64,000 nt of DNA from Amycolatopsis lurida (GCF_900105055.1 NZ_FNTA01000004.1:248001-312000), one strand, 5' to 3'. Shown: positions 50,577 through 58,473, numbered from the stretch's first letter. Notes: generated by a model from the sequence alone, not told the origin. A program made the numbers and translations.

Positions 50577-51952
50577 TTCCGCAACAGCCTTCCGGCGCGC
50601 TCGCGCAGTACGGCCGCGGCGTCGGTGGCCGCCTTCTCGGCTTTCACCCCGGCCTTGTCCGTGGTGCCGCCGGCCCAGGCTCCGGCGTGCACGGCGGTGG
50701 TCTTCTTGCGCACGGTGGTCTCGACGGCGAGCGGCTGGAGGCGGAATCCGCCGTCCCACCGGATCAGGCCGATGCACGCGCTGGAACCCGCGACCGCCTT
50801 CGGTGTCAGCGGGCCGGCGGCCGGGATGCGATCGGTCTCGACGGAGAGCCGGTTCCCGGCGAAGGCGAACGTGAGCGCATCCTCGTCGCCCTCGATGCCA
50901 TAGCCCTCGAGGAAAACAGGAACGGCGAGCCGCGCCGGGTGCCGATCCAGCGGCGCGACCGGCGGCATGACGGCCCTCGGCAAAGCGACGCGCGCCGTGG
51001 AGAACGCGTCCGCGGGCTCTCCGAGCCGAGCATGGTCGTCTCGCCAGAGGAGGTCGCCCTCCGCGGTGACCGGCATGCCGGCGAGGTCCATCGAGCGGCC
51101 CTCGCTGATCGCCGTGAGCAGGGAAAGGTGCGGGCGCAGCAACTGCCAGATCCCGGCGCCGATGATCGTGTCCGGCTTCGGCGCGGTCACGTTCGCGCGC
51201 ACGAGCCGCGGAGCGGTGCCGTCTTCGGGCTCGAAGACCGCATGGACCTGGGCCTGCGCGGCCGTCGCATGTTCCAGCAGGTCGACCCCGAGGGGCAACA
51301 AACGGCCGGTGACCGTGCCGATCGACGGCGACGCCGCCGCCCCGGGCAGGGTCAGCAGCATTCCGCGCGACCACAGGTCGCCCCAGCGCCGGGCGGGGAT
51401 CCGCTCCAGCGCCGCACCGGGACAGGACGCCGCGAGTTCCGCGGCGAAGCCGTCGAGCAGGACGGCCAACCTGCGCAGGCTCGGTTCCGCGAGCAACGCG
51501 GAGATCACTTGCGCCGAAGCCGAGATCAAGTCGTGGTCGATACCCTGCCAGCCCGCGCGGGCGAGGTCGGCCAGCCAGGATCGTGCGGCGACCAGAAGAT
51601 TGAGCGGTTCCGCCTCGGCGGCCTGCCCGGCGGAGTCTTCGCCCAGTGGACGGCCGGTCGCTTCGACAAGCCGCGCGAGAATCGCGTCGTGTACGGAGCC
51701 GAACACCGCGATCCTCGCCGCCGCAAGGGAAACGAAGTGCTCCTCCCCCGCGGCACCGGCCGCGGTCTTCTCCGCTGCCTCCGCGACCCGCGTCGCGAGC
51801 GGCGACCCCGCGACGGCATCGGCCAGCTCGGTCAAGCCCGCGATCTTCTGGGGACGGAGCAGACCTGCGGCGAGCACGGCGTCGAAGGCATCGACAACCG
51901 CCAGCGCCTCGTCGAGACCGGCGATGGGATCGGTGAGCAGATCGACGCGCAT
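50573..51952 (-). CDS. Uncharacterised 459-aa component of the MoxR-VWA-SWIM operon
   Basis: I cannot assign a family with confidence; position and size suit the DUF5691-like proteins seen in such operons. It is Ala/Leu-rich, mostly helical, soluble and lacks a signal peptide. The N-terminal half looks like a helical repeat. The C-terminal part has beta-type segments (Trp-Arg-Asp-Asp-His-Ala, Gly-Leu-Ile-Arg-Trp-Asp-Gly-Gly-Phe-Arg-Leu-Gln-Pro-Leu) and ends in a basic tail. Its ATG shares one base with the SWIM gene stop (TGATG) and its own stop overlaps the VWA start, so it must be a fixed part of the system, perhaps a scaffold. Confidence 0.75.
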   Translation of the reverse strand: MRVDLLTDPIAGLDEALAVVDAFDAVLAAGLLRPQKIAGLTELADAVAGSPLATRVAEAAEKTAAGAAGEEHFVSLAAARIAVFGSVHDAILARLVEATGRPLGEDSAGQAAEAEPLNLLVAARSWLADLARAGWQGIDHDLISASAQVISALLAEPSLRRLAVLLDGFAAELAASCPGAALERIPARRWGDLWSRGMLLTLPGAAASPSIGTVTGRLLPLGVDLLEHATAAQAQVHAVFEPEDGTAPRLVRANVTAPKPDTIIGAGIWQLLRPHLSLLTAISEGRSMDLAGMPVTAEGDLLWRDDHARLGEPADAFSTARVALPRAVMPPVAPLDRHPARLAVPVFLEGYGIEGDEDALTFAFAGNRLSVETDRIPAAGPLTPKAVAGSSACIGLIRWDGGFRLQPLAVETTVRKKTTAVHAGAWAGGTTDKAGVKAEKAATDAAAVLRERAGRLLRK

Positions 51953-52449
51953 CAGGCCACCACCCTCGTCGGCGGGAACCACTGCAGCTCCGGTACCGGC
52001 GCGGTGGACGGCTCGAATTCGAGGTAGGCCAAGTGCCGCAAGAACTGGCTGAACACGGAAGCGGCGGCGGTGTTGTCACCTTGCGACGGCCGCGTCGCGC
52101 TCATGGTCTGCGAAATGGCCTGCGCGGTCGGCTCTGGAACCTCGACGCGCAAGTACCGCGCGACCCGCTCGGCGCCGTACTGCAGGGTGGATTCGTTGAT
52201 CAGGGCGAGAATATGGTTGCAGAACATGCCCCGAGCCCCGCCGCAGGGCCGGTTGTTGTTGGTACTGCAGGCGAACTCGTACGTGCTCGCCGCGACCGAC
52301 GAGACATACACGCGGCCGATGTCCGATCCACTGGACACCACGCCCTGCACCCGTCCGTCGGCCAATTCGACGAACGGTACCTTCGCGAGCTTGCGCGGGC
52401 GGGCAGGTGGCAACACCCTGGCCGTGCTTGCTCTTTCCCAGTCTGACAA
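51952..52449 (-). CDS. SWIM zinc-finger protein, first gene of the five-gene operon (YehQ-like)
   Basis: This is a 165-residue protein with a SWIM-type finger: Cys61, Cys69, then Cys77-Asn-His79 (Phe-Cys-Asn-His-Ile). The spacing between the first Cys residues is wider than the standard CxC, so zinc binding may be atypical. The TTG start at 52449 is chosen because AAGGAG lies 8 bases before it; GTG 52509 would add 20 residues but has no such site. As leader of the operon it may be the sensing or targeting part that binds nucleic acid or protein and brings in the ATPase-VWA machinery. Confidence 0.78.
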   Translation of the reverse strand: MSDWERASTARVLPPARPRKLAKVPFVELADGRVQGVVSSGSDIGRVYVSSVAASTYEFACSTNNNRPCGGARGMFCNHILALINESTLQYGAERVARYLRVEVPEPTAQAISQTMSATRPSQGDNTAAASVFSQFLRHLAYLEFEPSTAPVPELQWFPPTRVVA

Positions 52450-52521
52450 CGCATCTTCTCCTTGCGGGGGTGCCTCGGTGGGGACTGGGATGAACCTAGC
52501 GGCAGGCACCGACAGTTTTGA

Positions 52522-53160
52522 TCACAGCTGAAGTTCTCCGAGCTGAGCCGCCAAATCGGCGAGGCCGTCGGCATGGAAGTCGAAGCGATCCGTGGCCTTC
52601 GGCGGGTCCCCGACAGGCCTGGCGACGTAGGCGGTCCGGAGACCGGCACTCTGCGCGCCCCGCAGGTCCCACGCGTGGGTCGCGACCATCAGCAGCCGCT
52701 CCGGCGGTGCGCCTGAGGCTTCGACGGCCAGTTCGTAGACAGCCGGGTCCGGCTTGCAGGTTCGCACCTCCTCGGCGGAGAGCGCTTGATGCCACCGGAG
52801 GCCCGCGTGGGCGTTGATGCGAAGCAGGCTCGTCCGGCTGGCGTTGGAGAGCCCGATCAGCGGGTAGTGCTCGGCGAGCCTCGCCAGCCCGTCGGGGGTG
52901 TCAGGCCATGGCGGGAGCTTCGGCACCACGTCCGTCTTGGTGACCGACTGGGCCGCTTCGCGGTCGAGAACATCGCTCGGTGCGTACGGACGCTGCCCTG
53001 CGACGATGCGCCGCTGCTCGGTCTCGACGTGGCTCAGCCATTGGTCGACCAGCTCGTCCACGTCGGCGTCCGGCACGGCTTGCCGCACCGCCTCGCGGAT
53101 CCCGGCCGGCTCGTCGACGAGCGTGCCGAGTATGTCGAACACCAACGCGTCGATCTCCAC
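52522..53160 (-). CDS. HAD-family haloacid dehalogenase type II-like protein
   Basis: This is a 212-residue HAD protein. Motif I is Val-Phe-Asp-Ile-Leu-Gly-Thr-Leu-Val-Asp with the nucleophile Asp near residue 8. Motif II is Leu-Ser-Asn-Ala-Ser, motif III is Cys-Lys-Pro-Asp-Pro, and the final segment is Ala-Thr-His-Ala-Trp-Asp-Leu-Arg-Gly-Ala. This order is that of 2-haloacid dehalogenases type II; phosphatase activity is also possible. GTG 53160 has GGGAGG six bases upstream, better than TTG 53166. It is divergent from the CGNR gene and may be controlled by it. Confidence 0.87.
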   Translation of the reverse strand: MEIDALVFDILGTLVDEPAGIREAVRQAVPDADVDELVDQWLSHVETEQRRIVAGQRPYAPSDVLDREAAQSVTKTDVVPKLPPWPDTPDGLARLAEHYPLIGLSNASRTSLLRINAHAGLRWHQALSAEEVRTCKPDPAVYELAVEASGAPPERLLMVATHAWDLRGAQSAGLRTAYVARPVGDPPKATDRFDFHADGLADLAAQLGELQL

Positions 53161-53178
53161 GGACAACCTCCCGGTAAG

Positions 53179-53198
53179 GGTTAAAGTAACGATTAACC
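53179..53198. promoter_or_regulatory. Operator-like dyad between HAD and CGNR genes
   Basis: GGTTAA (53179-53184) and TTAACC (53193-53198) are inverted around AGTAACGA, in the 64-base divergent region. CCGGTAAGGG is also repeated directly at 53171-53180 and 53215-53224. The CGNR protein is the likely binder. Confidence 0.55.
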
Positions 53199-53224
53199 GT
53201 GAACGTACGAGAGGCCGGTAAGGG

Positions 53225-53788
53225 ATGCAAGTAGCGTTAGACGATTACGTCCAGGCAGCAGGCGTCGCTACCGACCTGGTCAACACCGCCCCGGAGGTCT
53301 GGCACGGCGAAGACAAGCTTCCCGACCTGGGGTCCCTTACCGCCTTCGCCGGGCTTCACTCACTACCCGAGCCATCCCGTCCCGGTGATCTGCGCGCCGT
53401 TCACCGGCTACGCGCCACAGTGCGGGAGCTGATCGACCGCCCGGACCGGGCGCGCCTCATCACCGGCGCCACCGCGCTCACCTCTTCGATCGGCGACGTC
53501 ACCCTTCTGGCCGGCAGCGCACGATGGGCTGTTTCGGCCCGGCCCGGCGCGACGGCCGCGGACTCCCTCGCCCTGGTCTGCGGCGTCGGAATACTCGGCG
53601 TCGTCCAGTCTCTCGGCGCGGAACGGTTCCGGACCTGTGGCGCACCTGCCTGCCGAGGTGCGTTCATCGACACAACGCGTCCCGGACGGCGTCGCTATTG
53701 CATGCCAGGATTATGCGGGAATCGCGTCAACGTCGCGAACCACCGGGCACGCAAGCGTTCTCGAGATGGATTTTTCGAGGCGCCGTAG
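53225..53788 (+). CDS. CGNR zinc-finger regulator
   Basis: This 187-residue protein of the stress-induced DNA-binding (ABATE/CGNR) type has an N-terminal ligand-binding-like region (about 1-130). The C-terminal zinc finger reads Cys-Gly-Ala-Pro-Ala-Cys, Phe-Ile-Asp-Thr-Thr-Arg, Arg-Arg-Tyr-Cys, Leu-Cys-Gly-Asn-Arg and is followed by a basic tail. The tail and finger should bind DNA. GAGAGG precedes ATG by 9 bases. It faces the HAD gene with a shared dyad operator, which suggests joint control, perhaps in response to a halogenated or electrophilic compound. Confidence 0.9.
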   Translation: MQVALDDYVQAAGVATDLVNTAPEVWHGEDKLPDLGSLTAFAGLHSLPEPSRPGDLRAVHRLRATVRELIDRPDRARLITGATALTSSIGDVTLLAGSARWAVSARPGATAADSLALVCGVGILGVVQSLGAERFRTCGAPACRGAFIDTTRPGRRRYCMPGLCGNRVNVANHRARKRSRDGFFEAP

Positions 53789-53982
53789 GCGAAATGCCGT
53801 AACAGCGGTTCACGAATTCGGCCTATCAAAGAACAGGGCTCGTATCGCAGTATGATGCACGCGAGTGAACTTTCTCGACAGCGGCCGGGTCATGTCGGAA
53901 AATCAGATGCGCGCGACGCCTTGGAGTCGACTCTCGTCGCGTTCAGTTCCCTTACTCCCATCATTTGGCGAAAAGGAACCTC

Positions 53983-54750
53983 ATGCATGACGATGATGAG
54001 CCAGTAGGCCGGGTACTCGGCAGGCGACAGGCGCTGATTCTCCTCGGCGCCGCCGGTGCGACACTCGCCGTCGCCGGATCCACCACCGCGAGTGCCACCA
54101 CCTCCAGCCCGGGCGCGCCCGATATCTGCACGCTGGATTGCGTGGTCAAGCCCGAACAAATGGAGGGCCCGTACTTCGTCGACGAACGGCTCAACCGCTC
54201 CGACATCCGCAGTGAGCCCTCCACCGGGCAACTGGTTCCCGGCACCGCGCTGGCGATCAATTTCACCGTCCAGCAAATCCGCCAGCAGCAGTGCACGCCG
54301 CTACCGGGCGCCATGGTCGATCTCTGGCAGTGCGACGCGTTCGGCCTGTACTCCGACATTCCGTCCCAGGGCAGCCGAGGTCGCCGTTTCCTGCGCGGGT
54401 ATCAGAACACCGACCAAACGGGAGCGGCTCGCTTCACCACCATTCTGCCAGGATGGTACACGGGCCGCACGCTCCATATCCACATCAAAATCCGCACCAC
54501 CGGCACCAATGGCCGTCCGTACGAGTTCACCTCGCAGCTTTATTTCACCCCCGAGTTCGGCGCGGCCTATCTGCGGACCGAACCGTACCGGCGGAAAGGA
54601 CCGGCCGACACGACCAACAGCCGGGACTCCATCTACCGCAACGGCGGGGCACAGATGCTTTTGCGTCCCCAGCAGACCGGAAGCGGCTACACGGCGGACT
54701 TCGCGATCGGTCTCGACCTGTCGAACACCCAAGTCGGCCGTCCCGACTAG
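53983..54750 (+). CDS. Tat-exported intradiol ring-cleavage dioxygenase
   Basis: This is a 255-residue non-haem Fe(III) dioxygenase that should open catechol-type rings between the hydroxyl groups. The four iron ligands are present: Tyr123 (Gly-Leu-Tyr-Ser), Tyr159 (Gly-Trp-Tyr-Thr), His165 and His167 (Leu-His-Ile-His). The N-terminus contains Leu-Gly-Arg-Arg-Gln-Ala-Leu and a hydrophobic stretch ending Ala-Ser-Ala near 42, a Tat signal, so the enzyme is made for export. AAAAGGA precedes ATG 53983. Exported intradiol enzymes are known in actinomycetes, some with lignin-related links. No downstream muconate genes are present. Confidence 0.9.
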   Translation: MHDDDEPVGRVLGRRQALILLGAAGATLAVAGSTTASATTSSPGAPDICTLDCVVKPEQMEGPYFVDERLNRSDIRSEPSTGQLVPGTALAINFTVQQIRQQQCTPLPGAMVDLWQCDAFGLYSDIPSQGSRGRRFLRGYQNTDQTGAARFTTILPGWYTGRTLHIHIKIRTTGTNGRPYEFTSQLYFTPEFGAAYLRTEPYRRKGPADTTNSRDSIYRNGGAQMLLRPQQTGSGYTADFAIGLDLSNTQVGRPD

Positions 54751-54758
54751 AGCAGACG

Positions 54759-54796
54759 ACAGGGCCCTCCCCGGCGAGTGCCGGGGAGGGCCCTGT
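54759..54796. terminator. Strong bidirectional terminator hairpin
   Basis: Arms of 17 bp (54759-54775 and 54780-54796) close on a 4-nt GAGT loop, between the dioxygenase stop and the 3' end of the convergent protease gene. Confidence 0.85.
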
Positions 54797-54803
54797 TCAG
54801 GCG

Positions 54804-55523
54804 TCAGACGCCGGCGATCTGCTGGATCCAGGGCCGGTACCGCGTGATGTTCGTGTATGCGGTGGTCGTCTGCCGGTCGCTCGTCGAGGCGACGCCGACC
54901 TGACGGCCGGAGGCGAACATCGGGCCACCCGAGTCCCCACCGGCGGTGATGCCGTCACCGCGGCGCGCGCACACCGCGATGCCGCCGTTGTAGTCACGGC
55001 AGGAGACCGACGTGACCGAGACGTTGGCGACCTTCAGGTAGCGGGACTGGCAGTTGATCTCCGAGCCGCACTGGCTGGTCGCGCCCCAGCCGTAGACCTG
55101 GACGGTCTGCCCGACGGAGACGTTGGCCGTGGTGCCCAGCGGTGAGTAGGTGGCGTTGACCGACGTCGTCAGCTTCACGATCGCGAGGTCCGCACTCGGG
55201 TGACGGGTGACGGTGGAGCCGGTGGCCATGGTGCCGCCGCTCTGCTGGTCGAGGCTGCCGATCCGGAAGGTGAAGGTGCCACTGCTCGCGACGCAGTGCT
55301 TCGCGGTCAGGATGTACTGCGGCGCGATGATCGTCGAGGTACAGGTCTGCCTGCCGTTGGCGAAGAGCCTGGCCGCCCACGGGCCGCTCGTCGCGTTCTG
55401 GCCGCCGATGATCATCGGCTGGACGTCGGAGGACGGTTCCGCGGCGGACGCCACGGGGGCGGTGACGCCGAGCAGCGCCGCGAAGGCGGTGCCGGCGATC
55501 AGGGCGAAGGAGCGCAGTCGCAT
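54804..55523 (-). CDS. Secreted trypsin-like S1 protease
   Basis: This is a 239-residue secreted serine protease. Residues 1-28 are a signal peptide (Ala-Ser-Ala-Ala). A short propeptide of about 9 residues precedes the mature N-terminus Ile-Ile-Gly-Gly at 38-41, so it must be activated by cleavage as in trypsin. The triad is His76 (Thr-Ala-Lys-His-Cys), Asp112 (Asp-Leu-Ala-Ile) and Ser198 (Gly-Gly-Asp-Ser-Gly-Gly-Pro). Three disulfides are likely. The residue in the S1 pocket is not a clear Asp, so trypsin specificity is unproven. The gene is convergent with the dioxygenase. Confidence 0.92.
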   Translation of the reverse strand: MRLRSFALIAGTAFAALLGVTAPVASAAEPSSDVQPMIIGGQNATSGPWAARLFANGRQTCTSTIIAPQYILTAKHCVASSGTFTFRIGSLDQQSGGTMATGSTVTRHPSADLAIVKLTTSVNATYSPLGTTANVSVGQTVQVYGWGATSQCGSEINCQSRYLKVANVSVTSVSCRDYNGGIAVCARRGDGITAGGDSGGPMFASGRQVGVASTSDRQTTTAYTNITRYRPWIQQIAGV

Positions 55524-55751
55524 GGTTCCGACTCATTTCTGCGGCCCGGGTTCGGCCGCGCGATGGGGACGGGTGTGCTGATTCTGGTGCGCGGCAAGAG
55601 AAACCTGACACCGACGAAAGTCGTGCAGTGGATACCTATCTCTACGCCGCGAAGACCGCTAAGTGGCGCTCTAGGTACCGGGGCCGCCCACCGGTTACGA
55701 CGACCGGCGTCCGTCCACTTGAGACAGACGGCGGCATAACTCCAAGGACAT

Positions 55752-55973
55752 AACCTCGCTCCGGGGGTAGCCGAAGTGTCCCTTCGGAGTGGGCGGTACA
55801 GGCGGAGGGTCGTGAGTGACAAGTGTCGTTCTAACGCTCTTTACCACTCACGACCCCCGCGCGAAGCTGCCCACGGCGGGGCCGACGGCCCGCACGTCGC
55901 CACGAAGGCCTCCGTGCGCATGATCCCGCCCACGACGCTTTGCCTTGCGCCTCACGAACCTCGCTCCGGGGGT
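55752..55973 (+). repeat. 17-base direct repeat flanking a palindrome
   Basis: The same 17 bases, AACCTCGCTCCGGGGGT, occur at 55752-55768 and 55957-55973. The 205-base period encloses the large palindrome. The arrangement could be the footprint of a small mobile or duplicated unit. Confidence 0.55.
55807..55856. repeat. 50-base imperfect palindrome (copy 2 of 2)
   Basis: GGGTCGTGAGTG (55807-55818) pairs with CACTCACGACCC (55845-55856). It shares its ends and the inner TTACC with the copy at 24448-24495, while the centre differs, so the ends are what is conserved. Confidence 0.7.
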
Positions 55974-56008
55974 TCCCGAAAACCGGGTCCGCCGCCAGAA
56001 TCGCCATC

Positions 56009-56704
56009 ATGACCACAGCACAGTGGACCCCGACCTACGGCGACCCCTTCGAGCCGGTGCCCTACCGCCCGGCGCGCGTACCCGCGGAAGAAGCGCTGGC
56101 CACCGCCGCCGACCTGCGCCGCCGCATGGACACCCGCCGCACCGTGCGGATGTTCTCGACGGACCCCGTGCCCGAGCAGGTGGTGGTGGACGCCATCGCG
56201 GTGGCGGCGACGGCGCCCAGCGGCGCGCATCAGCAACCGTGGACGTTCGTGCTCATCGAAGACGCCGAGACGAAACAGCGGATCCGCGAGGCCGCCGAAG
56301 AGGAAGAACGCGTTTCGTACGAGGGCAGGCTCGGCGAGGAGTGGCTCTCCGCGTTGCGCCCGCTGGGCACCGACGCCGTCAAGACCCATCTCACCGACGC
56401 CCCGTACCTCATCGTGGTCTTCCAGCAGCGCTACTTCCTCGACGAGGACGGCACCAAGCACAAGCACTACTACGTCGACGAGTCGGTGGGCATCGCGGTC
56501 GGCATGCTGCTCACGGCGTTGCATCTGTCCGGGCTGGCCGCGTTGACGCATACGCCGTCGCCGATGCGGTTCCTCGGCGAGCTGCTCGAGCGGCCGCAGA
56601 ACGAGAAGGCGTTCGCCGTCATCCCGGTCGGTTATCCGGCGGACGACTGCGTGGTGCCGAACCTGGTGCGCAAGTCGATCGACCAGGTGCTGATCCGCCG
56701 GTGA
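56009..56704 (+). CDS. Nitroreductase-fold flavoenzyme, iodotyrosine-deiodinase-like
   Basis: This is a 231-residue FMN enzyme of the nitroreductase superfamily. The FMN phosphate loop is Arg-Arg-Thr-Val-Arg (about 43-47) and Pro-Ser-Gly-Ala-His-Gln-Gln-Pro (70-77). In the lid, Glu100, Tyr104 and Lys125 reproduce the spacing of the substrate-binding Glu/Tyr/Lys of iodotyrosine deiodinase (4 and 21 residues), followed by Ala-Pro-Tyr-Leu-Ile-Val-Val-Phe. It may thus remove halogen from halotyrosines or bind similar zwitterions; that is inference from three residues. ATG 56009 is the only start consistent with the family length. Confidence 0.83.
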   Translation: MTTAQWTPTYGDPFEPVPYRPARVPAEEALATAADLRRRMDTRRTVRMFSTDPVPEQVVVDAIAVAATAPSGAHQQPWTFVLIEDAETKQRIREAAEEEERVSYEGRLGEEWLSALRPLGTDAVKTHLTDAPYLIVVFQQRYFLDEDGTKHKHYYVDESVGIAVGMLLTALHLSGLAALTHTPSPMRFLGELLERPQNEKAFAVIPVGYPADDCVVPNLVRKSIDQVLIRR

Positions 56705-56771
56705 CCGTCCGCGCGGCCCGGGTGTATACGCGCACCCGGGTTGCGCGAAACCCGGCCAAGCACGCACTCAA

Positions 56772-56819
56772 ATTGATCAATAGTGCAGTTTATTGCACAC
56801 TTTGGCGCATCTCTTGACA
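56772..56819 (+). promoter_or_regulatory. AT-rich control region before the GH109-like gene
   Basis: ATTGATCAAT (56772-56781) is a perfect palindrome. GTGCA and TGCAC (56783-56787, 56794-56798) form an adjacent dyad. TTGACA (56814-56819) matches the consensus -35. A good -10 is not obvious. The local AT content is high for this DNA, as expected for a regulated promoter. Confidence 0.5.
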
Positions 56820-56878
56820 TATCCGATGGCGATTGGACAAGGTCTGGGCACCGAAGGCGACACGAAGGAGTGTTCTTC

Positions 56879-58267
56879 ATGGCCGACCTGCCCTCTGTCT
56901 CCCGGCGGACACTGTTCGGCGGCGCGCTCGCCGCCGGGGCGCTCGCCGCGATCCCGACGAGCGCGACCGCGGCGGAAGAGGCGGAAAGCGCGCCCCGCCG
57001 TCCTGGTCAGCGCAGCATGATCGGGGTCCCGTTCGAGCGGCACCAGACCGTCCGGATCGCGCTCATCGGTCTCGGCAACCGCGGTAAGTCCATGATCGGC
57101 GGGTGGAGCGCCGTCCCGGGCGCCGTCGTCACCGCGGTCTGCGACATCCGCGCGGAGCGCGCGAAGGCCGCCGCGGACAAACTCGCCGCCGCCGGGCGTC
57201 CGCGCCCGGCCGAGTACGGCGGATCCGCCGACGCCTATAAGAAGATGCTCTCCCGGGACGACATCGACCTCGTCTACATCGCCACGCCGTGGGAGTTCCA
57301 TTACGCGCAGGGCAAGGCCGCGCTGCTGGCAGGCAAGCACGTCGGCGTCGAGCTCCCGATCGCCACCGAGCTCGACCAGTTGTGGGACCTCGTCAACACC
57401 AGCGAGCAGACCCGCAAACACCTGTTCCTCGCCGAGAACTGCAGCTACGGCCGCAACGAGCTGGCCATCCTCAAGATGGCGCACGAGGGTGTCTTCGGCG
57501 AGGTCACCAACGGGCACGGCGGCTACCTGCACGACCTTCGCGAACTGCTGTTCTCCGACACTTACTACACCGACGCGTGGCGCCGGAAGTGGCACACCCG
57601 CAGCACCGCCAGCTTCTACCCGATGCACGGCCTCGCGCCGATCGCCGCCTGCATGGACGTGAACCGCGGCGACCGGTTCGCCACCTTGCGCGCCACGGCG
57701 ACCGAGCCGAAGGGCCTCGCCGACTACCGCGAACGCCACATGCCGCCGGGCCACCCGTCGTGGAAAGAGACCTACATCAACGGTGACCTGGTGACCTGCC
57801 TGATCGAAACCGAGCAGGGCCGGATCATCCGCGCCGAGCACGACGTCAGCTCGCCGCGGCCGTACAGCCGCATCAACAGTCTCGCCGGCAGCCGCGGCAT
57901 CGTGGAGGACTATCCCGCCCGCATCTACGTCGAGCCTGACCACAGCGGCCACGCGTGGAAGGACTTCGGGCCGTACCGCGAACGCCACGACCACTGGCTG
58001 TGGAAGAAACTGAAGGACGACCCGAACCTCGGCGGGCACGGCGGCATGGACTACGTGCTGCAGTGGCGGATCGTGCAGCAGATGCGCGCCGGGCTGGTGC
58101 CGGACATCGACGTCTACGACTCGGCGGCCTGGTGCTCCCCCGTGCCGTTGAGCGTGGTCTCCCTGGCACGCGGCGGGAAACCGGTCGCGGTGCCGGACTT
58201 CACGCGTGGCGGCTGGACGAAACCGCGGGCGGGACTGGACTCGCAGCCTTCGGAGATGCCGGGCTAG
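56879..58267 (+). CDS. Exported Gfo/Idh/MocA-type glycosidase, GH109-like
   Basis: This is a 462-residue NAD-dependent protein. Residues 1-32 form a Tat signal (Val-Ser-Arg-Arg-Thr-Leu-Phe-Gly-Gly). The Rossmann fold starts with Ile-Ala-Leu-Ile-Gly-Leu-Gly-Asn-Arg-Gly (about 60-69) and the family segment Gly-Lys-His-Val-Gly-Val-Glu-Leu-Pro-Ile-Ala lies near 155. Gly-Met-Asp-Tyr-Val-Leu and the C-terminal His-rich part fit GH109 alpha-N-acetylgalactosaminidases, which keep a tightly bound NAD and cleave by transient oxidation. Tat export would carry the folded holoenzyme. GAAGGAG lies upstream of ATG 56879. The substrate is probably a GalNAc-containing glycan but is not proven. Confidence 0.86.
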   Translation: MADLPSVSRRTLFGGALAAGALAAIPTSATAAEEAESAPRRPGQRSMIGVPFERHQTVRIALIGLGNRGKSMIGGWSAVPGAVVTAVCDIRAERAKAAADKLAAAGRPRPAEYGGSADAYKKMLSRDDIDLVYIATPWEFHYAQGKAALLAGKHVGVELPIATELDQLWDLVNTSEQTRKHLFLAENCSYGRNELAILKMAHEGVFGEVTNGHGGYLHDLRELLFSDTYYTDAWRRKWHTRSTASFYPMHGLAPIAACMDVNRGDRFATLRATATEPKGLADYRERHMPPGHPSWKETYINGDLVTCLIETEQGRIIRAEHDVSSPRPYSRINSLAGSRGIVEDYPARIYVEPDHSGHAWKDFGPYRERHDHWLWKKLKDDPNLGGHGGMDYVLQWRIVQQMRAGLVPDIDVYDSAAWCSPVPLSVVSLARGGKPVAVPDFTRGGWTKPRAGLDSQPSEMPG

Positions 58268-58305
58268 GGCGCGCGGCTCTTTGCGGGGTAAGAACAAAGG
58301 TGGCA

Positions 58306-58433
58306 CGTTACGAAAGCCACTTTCGCAACGTTGAAGGTTGCGAAAGTGGCTTTCGCAACGTCTGCGGGGACCGTGGGAGGGTGGGTGGAGGGCCCGGTCA
58401 GGGCGCGGGTCGCGACAGCCACTTTCCCGACCC
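58306..58433. repeat. Cluster of GCGAAAG-CTTTCGC palindromes
   Basis: Two hairpins lie head to tail: CGTTACGAAAG/CTTTCGCAACG (58306-58330, centre CCA) and GTTGCGAAAG/CTTTCGCAAC (58337-58359, centre TGG). Since the centres are complementary, the whole 58306-58360 segment can also fold as one long hairpin. A third relative, GGGTCG...CGACCC with an inner AGCCACTTTC, lies at 58407-58433. All sit between the convergent GH109-like and cyclase genes. Confidence 0.75.
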
Positions 58434-58473
58434 GGCGCGTTTGCCTTACCCCTCAAGAGAACATGACGGCGAC

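Larger units (their letters stand above)
55524..56008. other. Intergenic region with palindrome and 17-base direct repeats
   Basis: No gene is visible in these 485 bases between the divergent protease and nitroreductase genes. It contains a 50-base palindrome and a 17-base direct repeat on each side of it, listed separately. The promoter of the protease should be near 55540-55640, but I cannot place it. Confidence 0.55.
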
